From: Setoptus koraiensis
Lineage: Eukaryota > Arthropoda
Direction: 5' to 3'
Assembly (NCBI GenBank): GCA_048013815.1
Contig: CM106585.1
Span: 6,572,001 to 6,636,000, forward strand
Length of the DNA: 64,000 nucleotides
Positions 1 through 12,600 of the stretch are shown one piece after another (position 1 is the stretch's first letter; every line of letters begins with the position of its first letter). The notes under the pieces were generated by a model. That model was given only the letters and a program-made list of their open reading frames with translations, did no database searches and was not told the DNA's origin. The position numbers and the translations under genes are program-made.

Positions 1-559
1 GCGTGACACAAACGAATCCACAAGCAGGAGAGTATTTTATCAATCAATCATTTCAGTTATAATATTAATAGTCTTAGCAACGTGGCAAATATTATATCTA
101 AGAAGGTTTTTCAAAGCCCGCAAATTAATAGATTAAACCTATATTTACAACTAATCTATCAACCAATAAATATATCACACTACTAGAATTCACATGAATA
201 ACGCCTCATTACTATCTTTCTCGCTCTGATCTCGTATTGCTATTGGCATTGTACTTGGGCTTGTGATATGAAACGTTGTCAGTTGCCTACAATAATCTGG
301 ACCTCTTAACACCTAATATTGTTGTACTGTATGAACCGGTCTTTTTTTATATCTGCTTTGGTAACAGTGCTGCCATCCAGTTTCTAAAGCGCGCTATCTG
401 CTCTGTAAGTAAACTGCTCCGTGCACAGCCAACCGCCGGTGCACCACCATGCGGTGTCCATGTCGTAACTTGGTCAGTATTTTTTTGCAAGATATTTCTT
501 TCATTTACTGTCTAGATTATCATTGCTTCCTTGTTAGACAGAAATCACTTCCACCAATA
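1..559. other. 5' flank / 5' UTR of PRORP
   Basis: AT-rich sequence with no convincing coding region; the short open frames here have no family resemblance. A plausible 5'-UTR intron runs from a GTAAGT donor at 405 to a CTAG acceptor ending at 515 (111 nt, similar in size to the two HHAT introns). That intron is inference from splice consensus only. Confidence 0.4.
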
Positions 560-2254
560 ATGGCCTCGTTGAATAGAGCAATACCCTCCAAGATAAGATG
601 CATCAGCAGGATATGTGGTAATACGTTAAATGATCATCGGTTGATGATGTCAACGGCAAAACTTATAGAAACAGAAGAGAGTAGAAAGTTGAAAAATCTT
701 AGTAGAGCAGACTATAGTATAAAAGAGAGGATCCCTTTCAGTAATGCCCCCCCAACCAAGGCCCCTACTATGATAGAATCGCTGGATATTCAAATCAAAG
801 ATAGAAAGCATCACGTTAGTTTCACGGCCGATGAAGTGATTAAATGGATCAGATTCGGGCTATTGGATCCAAATATTGCAACTCAGTATTGTTTCTTTTT
901 GTCAAAATTCTGCAAGTCCTGCAGCGAGGAGGATCAAAAATATTTTGGTAGATTTATTATAAAAATTCTCCAATTAGTAGCGAATCGCAAATTGCCAAAT
1001 TCAGTCAAGGCAAAACTCTGCTCAGAGGCAGCCGCTGCAACTCCAGAGGTTTGTCACGAAGTTGTTACAAAAATCATTGATATCTTTGGGGAATCGGATT
1101 CTTGGTCACCAATCAGATATTCTGAAATTCTGATTGCATGTTATAAATTCTCGTTGATTGAAGATGCTGAAAAACTTTTGGACAAATATGGCTCAATTAT
1201 AGTCACAGAGAGTGCGGTTGACGCTCTCTTAGACATGATGAACAACCATAGTGTGCACGAATCGAAAGACAAGAAAGATCAGGCAACAAATGCAACCAAA
1301 GAGTCTTTAGTTAATCATTTCGTTAAGGTCATGAGTAATTTAGAGATCAAACAAAGTGCTATGATTTGTCGAGATAGGGACTCACGTTTGTCAGGACTGG
1401 AGAAGTGTGGAATATCGATCACTAGAGACGCCAACATCAAATATGGTGGAAAATGCACCAATTGTAACAACCATGTGCCGCTGCTGGAGAAACAAATTGC
1501 CCAAACAATTCATACTGCCATAAAAACGAATTGTTTTGACCAACAGTCATTTCTAAACAAAACATCAACGCCCCAAGAAATCGAGCGTTTTGAGAAATTC
1601 CTCGACAATCTTTATAAGAGAGACCGCAAACCTCTCGATCTAGTTATTGACGGCTTAAATATCGCGTTCAACAAAAACTACAGTTTTAAGGTAGATGAAA
1701 CTATTCAATCGGATGGCGTCAAAAAAATTGTGAGGGACACTTCGAACTCAGATGCACTTTCTCAAAGGTTAGTCAATACAATCATTAGGACTGAAGTGCT
1801 CAATAATTATCGCAGAATCCTCCTAATAGGTAGATTCTCTATGAAACATTGGCGTGGTTTAACTTTCTTCTTGAATAAGCACAACGTGGACGTATTTTTT
1901 CTAGACGCCAAGTCGAATGACGATTTATTCACACTGTATGCCGCCACAAAATATCCAAAAACGCTGTTCATGTCCAATGATCTGATGAGGCAACATATCC
2001 CCATCTTATTCAAAGAAAGCGATGAGGGGAAAAAAGACATGTCGCTTTGGTTGGAGACTCATCAAATTATGGTTACAACCAAGTTACAGGCCTTAAGACC
2101 TAAGCCTTATTGCAGGATCCCTTCAGTGCTGCCTGAAAAAAGAATCATGCACCTGCCCGTCTTTGACTTTGACAAATACAATGAATTTGTTATAAAGAAT
2201 ACAGTACACGAGCTGCCCGGATCAGTATTCACCTGGCTATGTTGTAAATACTAA
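560..2254 (+). CDS. PRORP: Mitochondrial ribonuclease P catalytic subunit (protein-only RNase P)
   Basis: Single-exon gene of 564 aa. PRORP is the metallonuclease that removes 5' leaders from mitochondrial tRNA precursors, in animals together with TRMT10C and HSD17B10. The start at 560 is preferred over an in-frame ATG at 449: it has A at -3 and G at +4 and opens a basic, Ser-rich presequence-like N-terminus. An alpha-helical PPR-like region (about 85-270) is followed by the zinc-binding pair C299/C302 in KCTNCN. The NYN/PIN-like metallonuclease domain has Asp364 in VIDGLN, Asp454/455 in KSNDD and Asp474 in MSNDLMRQH. The zinc site is completed by His531 (MHLP) and Cys561 (WLCC). All expected catalytic acids are present. 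It converges on VPS37; an AATAAA follows the stop by about 23 nt. The absence of introns is notable beside the large right-hand genes. Family assignment is firm; mitochondrial location is inferred from the family and N-terminus. Confidence 0.93.
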   Translation: MASLNRAIPSKIRCISRICGNTLNDHRLMMSTAKLIETEESRKLKNLSRADYSIKERIPFSNAPPTKAPTMIESLDIQIKDRKHHVSFTADEVIKWIRFGLLDPNIATQYCFFLSKFCKSCSEEDQKYFGRFIIKILQLVANRKLPNSVKAKLCSEAAAATPEVCHEVVTKIIDIFGESDSWSPIRYSEILIACYKFSLIEDAEKLLDKYGSIIVTESAVDALLDMMNNHSVHESKDKKDQATNATKESLVNHFVKVMSNLEIKQSAMICRDRDSRLSGLEKCGISITRDANIKYGGKCTNCNNHVPLLEKQIAQTIHTAIKTNCFDQQSFLNKTSTPQEIERFEKFLDNLYKRDRKPLDLVIDGLNIAFNKNYSFKVDETIQSDGVKKIVRDTSNSDALSQRLVNTIIRTEVLNNYRRILLIGRFSMKHWRGLTFFLNKHNVDVFFLDAKSNDDLFTLYAATKYPKTLFMSNDLMRQHIPILFKESDEGKKDMSLWLETHQIMVTTKLQALRPKPYCRIPSVLPEKRIMHLPVFDFDKYNEFVIKNTVHELPGSVFTWLCCKY

Positions 2255-2276
2255 ATCCCATGATGATGTAATGTGG

Positions 2277-2282
2277 AATAAA
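2277..2282 (+). terminator. Polyadenylation signal of PRORP
   Basis: AATAAA 22 nt after the PRORP stop codon, in a short AT-rich 3' UTR facing the VPS37 3' end. Confidence 0.7.
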
Positions 2283-2333
2283 AAGATGGATTTGATAATA
2301 AAGTGATATTTTTTTAATAATGATACCTTTCTT

Positions 2334-2339
2334 TTTATT
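2334..2339 (-). terminator. Polyadenylation signal of VPS37
   Basis: TTTATT on the plus strand (AATAAA on the coding strand), about 130 nt beyond the VPS37 stop. The PRORP and VPS37 transcripts would end within about 60 bp of each other. Confidence 0.6.
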
Positions 2340-2468
2340 GCATATTAACTATAAACTTTTTTGATGTTTAGCATTATATTATATATAACATGAGTTGTCA
2401 GCTGCTTCAGACAGATTATTGGGAGGCGATGATATGAAACTTACACATGAAAGACAAATATAATCCAA

Positions 2469-2984
2469 TCAAATGTCCTGCTTGCGCATTTTGTCTGCTT
2501 TTATTCGGCGCAAATGTGCAAGTTTACGTTTCTCAACATAATCATTGACAAAGGTATCATATGGAATATCTCCAGTCAGAAATGATTTGGCAATATTTTC
2601 ACTCTCTTCTTCAGCCTCTGTTGTGGCACTTAACATAACAGCCAATGTGGATTCTAGCGAGGTCCTTTGTGATATTTCAACTAATTTAGCTCCTTTCTCT
2701 TCTATTTCAGCCTTCAGCTGATTAGCTTCGTCGACAGCCGCGACTAGTTTACTTCTATCTGTTTCAAATGTCGGCTGTCTAGCTAGATTGAATTCTGCTA
2801 GGCTCTTCACTGAAGCTATCAACATTTCTCGCTCAGTTTCCAAGCTTTTTACTTTGTCTAAATTATTTACAAACTCGTCTATTTTTTCATCTGACGTTGC
2901 ATTGCATAACTCTTTGAGCTCCTCATTACTTAGTTTCTCTAATTCTTTTAAGGCAGCTGAAATGTCTGTCTGATAAAAAGCCAT
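2469..2984 (-). CDS. VPS37: ESCRT-I subunit VPS37 (Mod(r) domain)
   Basis: A 171-aa single-exon protein that is almost entirely a Mod(r)/VPS37 domain. VPS37 forms the rigid core of ESCRT-I with TSG101/VPS23, VPS28 and MVB12, which sorts ubiquitinated cargo into multivesicular endosomes. The N-terminal 130 residues are Leu/Glu/Lys-rich and helical in character, as expected for the long VPS37 helices. The C-terminus carries the diagnostic pattern FLTGDIPYDTFVNDY followed by EKRKLAHLRRIKADK (about residues 136-167). There is no proline-rich tail of the kind seen in vertebrate VPS37B/C, so it is a minimal form, closest in length to the conserved core. The start has A at -3 and G at +4. No intron is visible. 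The domain is clear; which paralogue class it belongs to is not resolved. Confidence 0.9.
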   Translation of the reverse strand: MAFYQTDISAALKELEKLSNEELKELCNATSDEKIDEFVNNLDKVKSLETEREMLIASVKSLAEFNLARQPTFETDRSKLVAAVDEANQLKAEIEEKGAKLVEISQRTSLESTLAVMLSATTEAEEESENIAKSFLTGDIPYDTFVNDYVEKRKLAHLRRIKADKMRKQDI

Positions 2985-3587
2985 GATTGATTGTTATTCG
3001 TGTGGTTTTTACAAGTTTGTTTCTTTAAATATCGGGGCCCTGTTGACAATGGACAACAACAATAATTAGCTTTAGTGACAATATATTGTTAGCAACAATA
3101 ATCATACATGTAGATATGTAATAAAAACAACGATTCAATAATAATAATAACAACAAGGATGAATCGCAAGTAGCGTGCGCACATTAACACATGATATTGA
3201 TATGGTGAGTCTATCAGCGATGCATTGCAATTGATTTGCAATGGGTGTCGTTTGGCTGTAGTGCTCATCTAACCACTAGTAAGATATTTTTCGTAAAATA
3301 GTGCGTTATTCAGCTGTATCGACCGGCAGAATTAGAGTGCACTAATACAAGCAATACGACTACAATTATTCAAGCGCGTAATTCAAGCGATTTTGCAGAG
3401 AAAAATTTCGTAGGATATTGTGATGTAATTGTTGCAATTGATTTATTGAGCCTCATTGAAACCAAATCAATGACTCTCTAACAAGAAGAATGAGATTTGC
3501 TAAACAAAAACAAGAGCTGAAATAGACGCTCTACTAATCTAATGTGATTGCCCGTCGGGCTCCCCATTGCCAATCTCAGTACAGATC
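2985..3587. other. VPS37 upstream region / TPI 3' flank
   Basis: AT-rich spacer between two minus-strand genes. It contains a short AAT/AAC-rich stretch near 3120-3160 and a small inverted repeat of CATTGCA at 3222-3242. No coding potential is visible. It should hold the VPS37 promoter and the end of the TPI transcript. Confidence 0.5.
3442..3447 (-). terminator. Polyadenylation signal of triosephosphate isomerase
   Basis: TTTATT on the plus strand (AATAAA in sense), about 140 nt downstream of the TPI stop. Confidence 0.55.
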
Positions 3588-5141
<1,554 letters not shown>

Positions 5142-6924
5142 ATGCGATTCGTTTGTATTGAGCGTGCCCTTTACTGGGCTCTATGGACGGGAGCCATACT
5201 CTATTCACTATACAAGTTTGCTAAGAAATGCCAACAACAACAGTATCTGCTGGAAAATCAGCAAGATCTCAAGGATGGAACATTGAATCCGAATCTCTAT
5301 GATGCATCTGACTTCGAGTGGCAGACTCTCAAGACTCTGTACCAAAATAACTGGTACATAGTGATGATACATTTTATAATATCCAACATATTTGTAGTCT
5401 ACAACAAACCAGAGGTGAGCAACTAACATTTACAGGCTAAGCTCGCATATTTTATTTTAGTCACACCTTCTCACATGTTATACCCTTCTTTTCCTATTTC
5501 TTGTTCGTTGTTTACAGCTCAAATTGATACTATGGATGATTACTACAGCCTATGCGATTTGCAAAGTCTTGAATTTGAGTGCTTTACTACTCGTTTCTGT
5601 CAATGTGATCATGTTGATTCTTATTGCGGTACTGGGCAAAAACGTTCTATGCTATGTACTATGTTTTGGTGTTGTAGTAGCAACCCAGACTACTGACATA
5701 GCAAACAAAATATTTGGTACTGGACTACCGGAGGCAGTGTTTGCCCAAAAGAAATATTTGCTAACTGTATCATTGTGCTATTTGAATGCACGTGGTCTAA
5801 GCGCAACACTAGACAATCTAACCGCTAGAGAAAAAGAACAATTACAATCTGGAAGGGGAGAATTCTTCGAAAAAGTACTAACAATATCCGCCTATTTACT
5901 ATATCTGCCGGGATTTTTCACTGGCCCAATATACATATACGATGACTTTGAGAAGACTGTCCGCTCCAGTGAGAGGCCAGACCAGGTCTTTATAAGTGGA
6001 AGATACCTTAAGATAATGTTGACAATATTCAAGTTTATAACCAACGTACTAATTTATGAGTGGATGTTGCATTGGCTTTACTCATCTGCGGTCGCCTATC
6101 AGCCATTACTGTTGACCCATTATGACGCTTGGCAACTATCGGGTTTTGGATTTTCATTGTGCATCCTATTCTTCATGAAATATCGATGTATTTACAGTTT
6201 CTTCAAATTGATTGCGAGCTTAGATGGCAATCCATCAATATCGCCCCCAATGCCACAATGTGTAGCCGTTATACATCGTAGCTCTCATTTATGGAGATAC
6301 TTTGACGTTGGCCTATACCGTTGGCTCATTAAGTGAGTACCATGTTCAAGTACCTCTCTACAAATCACATCTACCGATATTTTTTCTAGACACTGACATT
6401 GTTTGTTGCCTTCATCTCAAACCAGGTACATTTATAAACCCATCTCAAGGCCCAGCTATCGTTTAGCAAATAGGATTTTGGCAACATCAGTCTGTTTTGG
6501 ATGTGTAACTCTATGGCATCTGCCAATGACACAAGCTTTGATTCTTTGGATTGCGTTCAATCTGCTTTGTGTCAATTGCGAGATGATAGCCAATGTTGTT
6601 TCGTTGACTACCCACTGGAAGTGGCTCGAAAGTATGCTCAACAGACCGAGCTTATTAAGATTACACGCTCTACTCAGCGTACCTTTCTTTGCTATGGCTC
6701 TTCTGTCGAACATATTCTTCTTGTCAAACGAAGATGTCGGATCTCACCTAGTCAGTCGCCTGCTAAGCAAAACGTCATTCACTGCCTCATTAGCGCTGTT
6801 CCTTTATTTCGGAGCAAATGTCTCTATTGATTATCATAGCCACAAGCATTCGAAAGATGAATCCGTTGGTGTGTTTTATTGTCATGGCGACAAATCTCAA
6901 GCGAAGAAAGCCCATCGTCAGTAG
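5142..6924 (+). CDS. HHAT: Hedgehog acyltransferase (Rasp/HHAT), MBOAT family
   Basis: Three exons, join(5142..5414, 5518..6332, 6426..6924), with GT-AG introns of 103 and 93 nt, give 528 aa. HHAT is an ER multipass enzyme that transfers palmitate to the N-terminal cysteine of secreted Hedgehog. The whole protein is hydrophobic with about ten membrane segments. Family landmarks are the DFEW motif near residue 48-60 after the first membrane helix, the LLYLPGFFTGPIY segment (about 218-230), the invariant Asp354 in WRYFDVGLYRWLIKY, and the catalytic His394 in the WH pair followed by an Asn/Glu-containing helix. The C-terminus ends with LSNIFFLSNEDVG. The start at 5142 gives an N-terminus matching the family; in-frame ATGs at 5049 and 4971 would add 31 or 57 residues. 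It converges with the NPC1-domain gene. The assignment rests on colinear similarity to known HHAT; the HHATL pseudoenzyme is unlikely because Asp and His are present. Confidence 0.88.
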
Positions 6925-7270
6925 AAAGTTTCCAACCCAACGACCACTCATACACTGTACACTTATCTCATTTATATTAACATTCTCAAACGGATGATCT
7001 CAACACCAATATTTGGGTATTTTTGCCTGTGTGAGACACGTGCAGAAATTATATTATTACCGGCATACAACTACCGATAGAGTAACATTTAGACTTGATA
7101 CCGATTCACAGAAGATAGATCCAAGTTAGCCGACCAGAACATTCAGAGATCTCATGTACTGACGATTCATTCTTATCTTTAAGTGGTCTATTGTTGCAGT
7201 AATTATGTAATGAACATAACCATAAAGTAGGCTCACAAGGAGCCTTATAATTCATAATACATTCCAATCA
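6925..7270. other. Convergent 3' spacer, HHAT / NPC1-domain gene
   Basis: AT-rich, with no coding signal on either strand. I looked here for the remaining transmembrane exons of an NPC1 gene on the minus strand and found none. An AATAAA for HHAT occurs only at 7392-7397, inside the opposing gene. Confidence 0.5.
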
Positions 7271-8042
7271 TCAATCAGTTTTCAATTTAGGATATAGTTG
7301 TTTCTCGCAATCAACATAACTACAACGATTTGGATAGATTGAAAGTAACCGTGGATAGGTGTCTGCGACGCTTTTAGTGCAACTCAATGGTAATAAATTA
7401 TCCGGAATGTTATTTGACCGCTCATATTTGTAGTTGATATTAAAGGGCCTTAATGCCTAAATGTTCAACTAGTTCGTGAGCATCACAAGTATCGCCACAC
7501 ATTAACCATAGTGCGGGAGATTGCACTTGTGGGAATATTGCATTTTTACATGAATTAAATAGGGCCTGAATAAACTGTTCGCTTATGTTGTATTGAATTC
7601 TATCAACTGCAAATTTATTCTTGTATTTCGACCTGTCCAGTATCTGTATGAATTGTGCTTGGTTTGGGTTGCAAATTAATTGGCCAAACAGGCAAGCAAA
7701 ATTGACAAAACAAGACGGACAGGAACCCAATAGAGCCTTTGCCTGGGCCATTCCATCGATGAAATCGCTGATTTGTTGATTATTACAATAAAGCGGACTG
7801 TCTATCGAAACATTAAGTGATGGCACAAGAGCGTCTAATTGGTTTAGGAGGGAACCATTTTTAACTATTTGCGGGGGCCCGTCGCGGGTACAAGGAACTG
7901 GCAGGTCTCCTGTAGGCCCGGCAATTTTTCCACGAGTTTCGAAGCCCATGACACACCTGTCGGTGGCGGCGGCCTCACACAGTCGACTGCCCGCTACAAT
8001 AGCGGCTACGAAGCAGGTGATAATCAAATAGCGCCTATCCAT
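7271..8042 (-). CDS. Stand-alone NPC1 N-terminal (sterol-binding) domain protein, with a one-base frameshift
   Basis: The 200-codon frame (8042 to a stop at 7440) starts with a signal peptide (about residues 1-26, hydrophobic LIITCFVAAIVAG). It continues as the Cys-rich NPC1 N-terminal domain: SCPSCFVNFACLFGQLICNP (residues 107-126), a paired aromatic helix region, and LMCGDTCDA near 180-188. The domain then breaks at GCC-CTT-TAA. Skipping one base at 7448/7449 opens a second clean frame of 58 codons (7447-7271). It begins PFNINY and contains the two further cysteines expected of the domain (LSCTK and RCSYVDC) before a TGA. No membrane segment follows. In NPC1 this domain binds cholesterol in the lysosomal lumen; here a soluble secreted or lysosomal sterol carrier is inferred. 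The break may be a sequencing indel, a real pseudogenising mutation or +1 frameshifting. Confidence 0.75.
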
Positions 8043-11000
8043 GATAGTATCTCGTAGTTAGTTCAGTTGTCGAGGTTGCTGTAGGTATCAGTTGTATAGT
8101 ATGGTGGCGGTAGTGGCGGTGGCAGCAATAATAGTAATCACAATGATCAATAGTAGCGAATTCAGTAGCAAAGTCAATAACTGCATCGGTAATAATATTA
8201 ATACAATGATCTATAATAATGGTAATTATACTAATTCTATTATCATACAATAAAAGAAAAATATGTTATTCTGAGTCGTCAGGGTGTCTCGAAATATTTT
8301 CTGCCATTTTTAGTATAAAACTATCAGTACATTGGCTCAGGAGAGAGTTTCTAGAGTTAAAAATCGATTCGAGTCTAGTGCCATACTATTTTCCAACATA
8401 CAGAAAGAGTATTGGTGAGAAAAAGAAAACGAGAAATTAATAAAACTATTTTCCGGATATTTGTCTCTTCAAGAGCCATCTGAAACCCTCTGAACGGGTA
8501 GATTGTTTATCGCTGAGGTTGATTAGATATGCTGAGAGATGGATACACGGATGTGACGTACATGCATGAAGAATAAATGAATTTCCAATTGCTCAGAGAA
8601 AGAAAGAGACAGTTTAGGTTGTGCTTCTTTTTCCTATTTCTCACTACTCGATAATTAAAACACATCGAGCTGGGATCAGGCACCAACAAACCCTAGCAAG
8701 CTTTCTAACGACCAATTAGGCCAACGGGCTCTAATATTCAGACTGGTATTGTGTGTTGCAGAGTCAAATCAGTTTGATCAACGTCACAGTCGTGTAATGA
8801 TCAAGTCTATTCAGTCGATATTATTATAGGTGGGTATTAAAACTAGCAGCTGCCAGTTGAGTAGATGGAAAACATATCACAATTTACTAACAACCTACAC
8901 ACGAATATGCTAACAAGGTAAAGAGACTGGCGGAATGAAGGAATAAAAACACATTTTGACTGTTGGACTTGTAAATATGGAGAGTTAGTTTCTCTATCAT
9001 CATCCTATATGGTTATGTAATATGATTTTATTAGATTAGGGAGCAACTATAATTATAATCATCATCATCATCATCATAATGATCATCAAGCACATGCAAT
9101 AGGCCAGTGATTTATATAGGATCATCAAATCAAATCAATTCGATTTGTTTCGAGCCATTTGATTTGGTTCAGTTTGGTTCGATTTGATACCCTCCAAAGC
9201 GATCAGTTTGACTAAGCAAGCTGGTCGGTATCTGTGATAGCCAAGATTAATTAGGGACCCACCATTTCAAGCTCAAGGTACTTGTTTTCTCAGGTAATTA
9301 TTTCTCTCCTCGCCTAGCATAAACAGGTGAAGTGAATTTATATCTAAATGTCTAAATGGAGAGATAAATCGACGATGCTGCTCATCATTTAATTGCTGGT
9401 TCTTAAAGCATTTGTTTCTATTCTGGCAGCCTGAATAGTATGAGTACGAGTATGAGTATGAGCATTAGTATCATGAAATGGACATATTATGCAACAACAA
9501 TATTATGCAAGTCAGACAAGCCAGATGCAAGATGAGAGAGAGAGAGAGAGAGAATGGTAGAGAATAAGAAGGAGAGAAATAAGGAAAAAATTTTCTTCTC
9601 ATGGGCGTGATGATTACGTGGCCGCATTAGTGGTGGCCGGCGGCTGCTACCACTTGCTACCTCTTGATCATCATCATCATCATCATAATAATCATCATCA
9701 TCATTACATAATTCTGCTCTTTTTGTGTTATTTTTTCTCTCAAATAAAGCTAAAGTGGATATTCATCTATATATTGGCATTCTCAACTATAATGGCGATA
9801 TTTGTATTACAAGTTGCTTGTAACGCTTGATATGTGAGAGATCAACAAAACACGATAGAGGCAACTAAACACAAAATAGATCAATGATGGTTATAGGCAA
9901 GAGAAAGTCGTTAGTTTATTTGTTGCAGATGATCGATTGATGTGGCATTGGGCAAGCAAGTTATCTCACCTTACAGGCAACTCTTATTATATCTCTTTCT
10001 TTATGTGATGTGATGTGCAAAAGTTGCAACGAATGGGCATGCATTACACAACTACACATACAAACAACTATTACTATAATTATCATTATTGTAAATGATC
10101 ATTACAGCTCACATCACAGCTACAGCCGGCTAACAAGAACGGTCATGCGAGTAACAACAACAACAGCAACAAGAAATTATTGTTATCTATTTGCATATTT
10201 GTTAATGTTGGCGCGCTGAGAATTGAGACAGGCCGAACTGAAACGATCCACTTTGTTGTACACTCACACAATGCACTGGCTCTGCCCAAATTATCACCTG
10301 TTGTAGCTAACAACAACAACAACAACAACTTGATCATTGTATCATTGCTGTCGGCCGGCCAAGCGCCTATATGCATGTGCCAGGCATAATGTATAATATG
10401 TAATATGTAATAATATAATAGGAACATTATTACAATTGTGCCAATATAACAGTTGCCAGCGGACAAGCTCGAAACGTGATCAGTTTGCTTGCAGCAATAA
10501 TTTAAAGTTAAGTAGGATCGTTGTTGCTGTTGTTGTTGTCGTTGTTGTTGTTGTTGCTGTTGTTTGTTACCTGGTTGCGACTGCCTATACAATGTATACA
10601 ATGTAATATATAATATGTAATGTGTAATACAGTGCGAGCGCTGGCAACTTCAAATAGAAACAAGAACAATTATTTAATTTTAAAGAGAATCATCATTATG
10701 ATTTGTTGCCCTCTCCGGCCACTGGCACCCCTTTTGGCGTGCACTTGTTGTTGCTGTTGCTGTTGCCGTTAAAGCAAACAAAGCTACTCGTTTTGATCGC
10801 TTTGGCCGCTTATCTCGGCCGCTCAATCTGAGCTGTGAGTCTGGCGATCTAGCCACTTGAGCCTCGGTGATTACATTGGCAATTTACAGCAAGCTCATTG
10901 CGACCCCATTCAATCTCGATCAAATCTAATTCGATGCGATGCGATTTGATTTGATTCCGTGCCATGATTGTGCGCCCACCCGACTCACAATCCGACGCAC

Positions 11001-11761
11001 ACAAAAACAACAACCAACAACCAACGAGACTCTGTTAGTAGTGAGCCTGGCGATCACTAAAACAAGCAAGATAATTGTAATAATAATAATGATAATCATT
11101 GTTAATATGTTGCAAAACAACATTGTCTAACTGACTCATCATCATCGTTTCTCATGCCATGACTCACAAGTCAGCTGGCGTGTTTGCATTTGGTTGCGCA
11201 ACTATAAAGCGTCGAAAAGGATCGGATTTTCGTATCGTTTTCTCATTATGTTCACATTATTTTCGTGTTATTTTCATATCATTTTCATGCTGTTTTCATA
11301 TCATCTTCACGCTGCGTTTGTATCGTTTTCACATGGTTGCTGCTCAGACACAAACAGGCTTGCAGAGTCGGCGAGACCGTCGTGATCATTTTATAAGTTT
11401 GCCGATGCAAGTCATGACCGTGATTTGTACGCCCAAACAACATTAGCATTTGTCTATTATTATTGCTGCCATCACTATCAACCACGACGCAAAATATGTT
11501 TCAATTTGGCTTAGCTTTATTATTATTATTATTATTTGCCATTGGCCTGTATATAGGGTCATTAAGATTATGATGATACTCGCTCGGGTCGTTGTTGTGT
11601 TGGCGCTCATTTATCATTTATCAGTATTCATGGTTGTTGTTGTTGCTGGCAGTTGCGATAATGATGATCGTGGAGCGGCACGCAATAACTCACAGTTTCA
11701 CTCTATAGGCCTCTCAAATTGAGAGTCTCGATCGACTGAATAGTCGCTGTATCAGCAGCCA

Positions 11762-11820
11762 ACGACAGCAACAACAACAACAACAACAACAACGACGACG
11801 ACGACGACGACGACGACGAT
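11762..11820. repeat. (CAA)n/(CGA)n compound microsatellite
   Basis: CAA units pass without interruption into CGA units, as expected from a single C-to-A phase change in a triplet tract. It lies in non-coding sequence. Confidence 0.8.
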
Positions 11821-12385
11821 TCAGTTCGCTGCTATTTGCATAATGGAATGCGAATTATGAGCACAGTTGACAAGAGTCGATTAGTCGGATATGAGCAGCT
11901 GCTCGTCGCTGTTGCGTCGCTTCTTTCGCATCGAGCGCTCGCTTCTTTTCAATCAATCAAAACAATCAATGGCGCTCTCATCGGGCGCACTTGTCGGGCC
12001 GCCAACAGTCGGCGTGACGTCGGCCCGCCGGCCGACGCAAATGGCAGCCGGGCCCCAACCAAACACATTAGCATTTGCATGTTCATTTGTTGTTGTTTAT
12101 TATTGTCGCTTACACACGTTATTGATCATTATTATTGATTTGCATATTGGCGTCGCTGTCGCAGGTTGTTAGGTTAGCTTGCCGGCGCTGGCCGGCAATT
12201 GCCACAGAATGATTTATTATTTTCGATTGCTTTTTCACATGCTCGCATGTTTTGCATACACATTGTCGATTGTTTGCCATTACATTAAATACAATTACAG
12301 TTGGCCGGCCCGTCGGCGCCCAAACACTATGTACACATTTATTTGTTTGTATATCTATATATTCATATATATATATATATAACAT

Positions 12386-12391
12386 TTATTT
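12386..12391 (-). terminator. Polyadenylation signal of C15
   Basis: TTTATT on the plus strand (AATAAA in sense), about 210 nt past the C15 stop and next to a TA repeat. Confidence 0.5.
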
Positions 12392-12600
12392 TTTACATGA
12401 TACAGGCGATAATGGGCGCGATATATCGGGCGCAATATCAATTTCAGTCAATCAATCAATTGGCACCAATGCGCCACCTATAAAGCTACTAGTCCAATTG
12501 TTGCTTGCCTATAATGGCGCTCCGAGCGCGCATTGTGATACAATGATTGCATGATAATATCATCGTTGTACATACAACAATATCGGGTAACTATAATATG

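Larger units (their letters stand above)
8043..12600. other. Non-coding transition zone between the gene-dense block and C15
   Basis: No supported gene on either strand; the open frames are simple-sequence artefacts. Contents include ATC repeats near 9058-9082, GA repeats at 9534-9553, CAT repeats at 9669-9706, CAA runs at 10309-10330 and 10525-10563, and a CAA/CGA tract at 11762-11820. A TA tract lies at 12360-12380. The distal part (12.39-12.60 kb) is the likely C15 3' UTR. Base composition climbs from AT-rich on the left to GC-rich by about 12 kb. Confidence 0.6.

Noticed and set aside
276..515. 79-codon open frame upstream of PRORP
   Set aside because: No recognisable product; it starts at a non-ATG codon, overlaps the probable 5'-UTR intron and ends inside the PRORP leader.
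449..559. 37-residue N-terminal extension of PRORP from an upstream in-frame ATG
   Set aside because: The ATG at 560 has the better initiation context and gives a presequence-like N-terminus; the upstream part overlaps a likely intron acceptor at 515.
6950..7270. Remaining NPC1 transmembrane and sterol-sensing exons
   Set aside because: All minus-strand frames are short and lack hydrophobic segments; HHAT ends only 350 bp away on the other strand.
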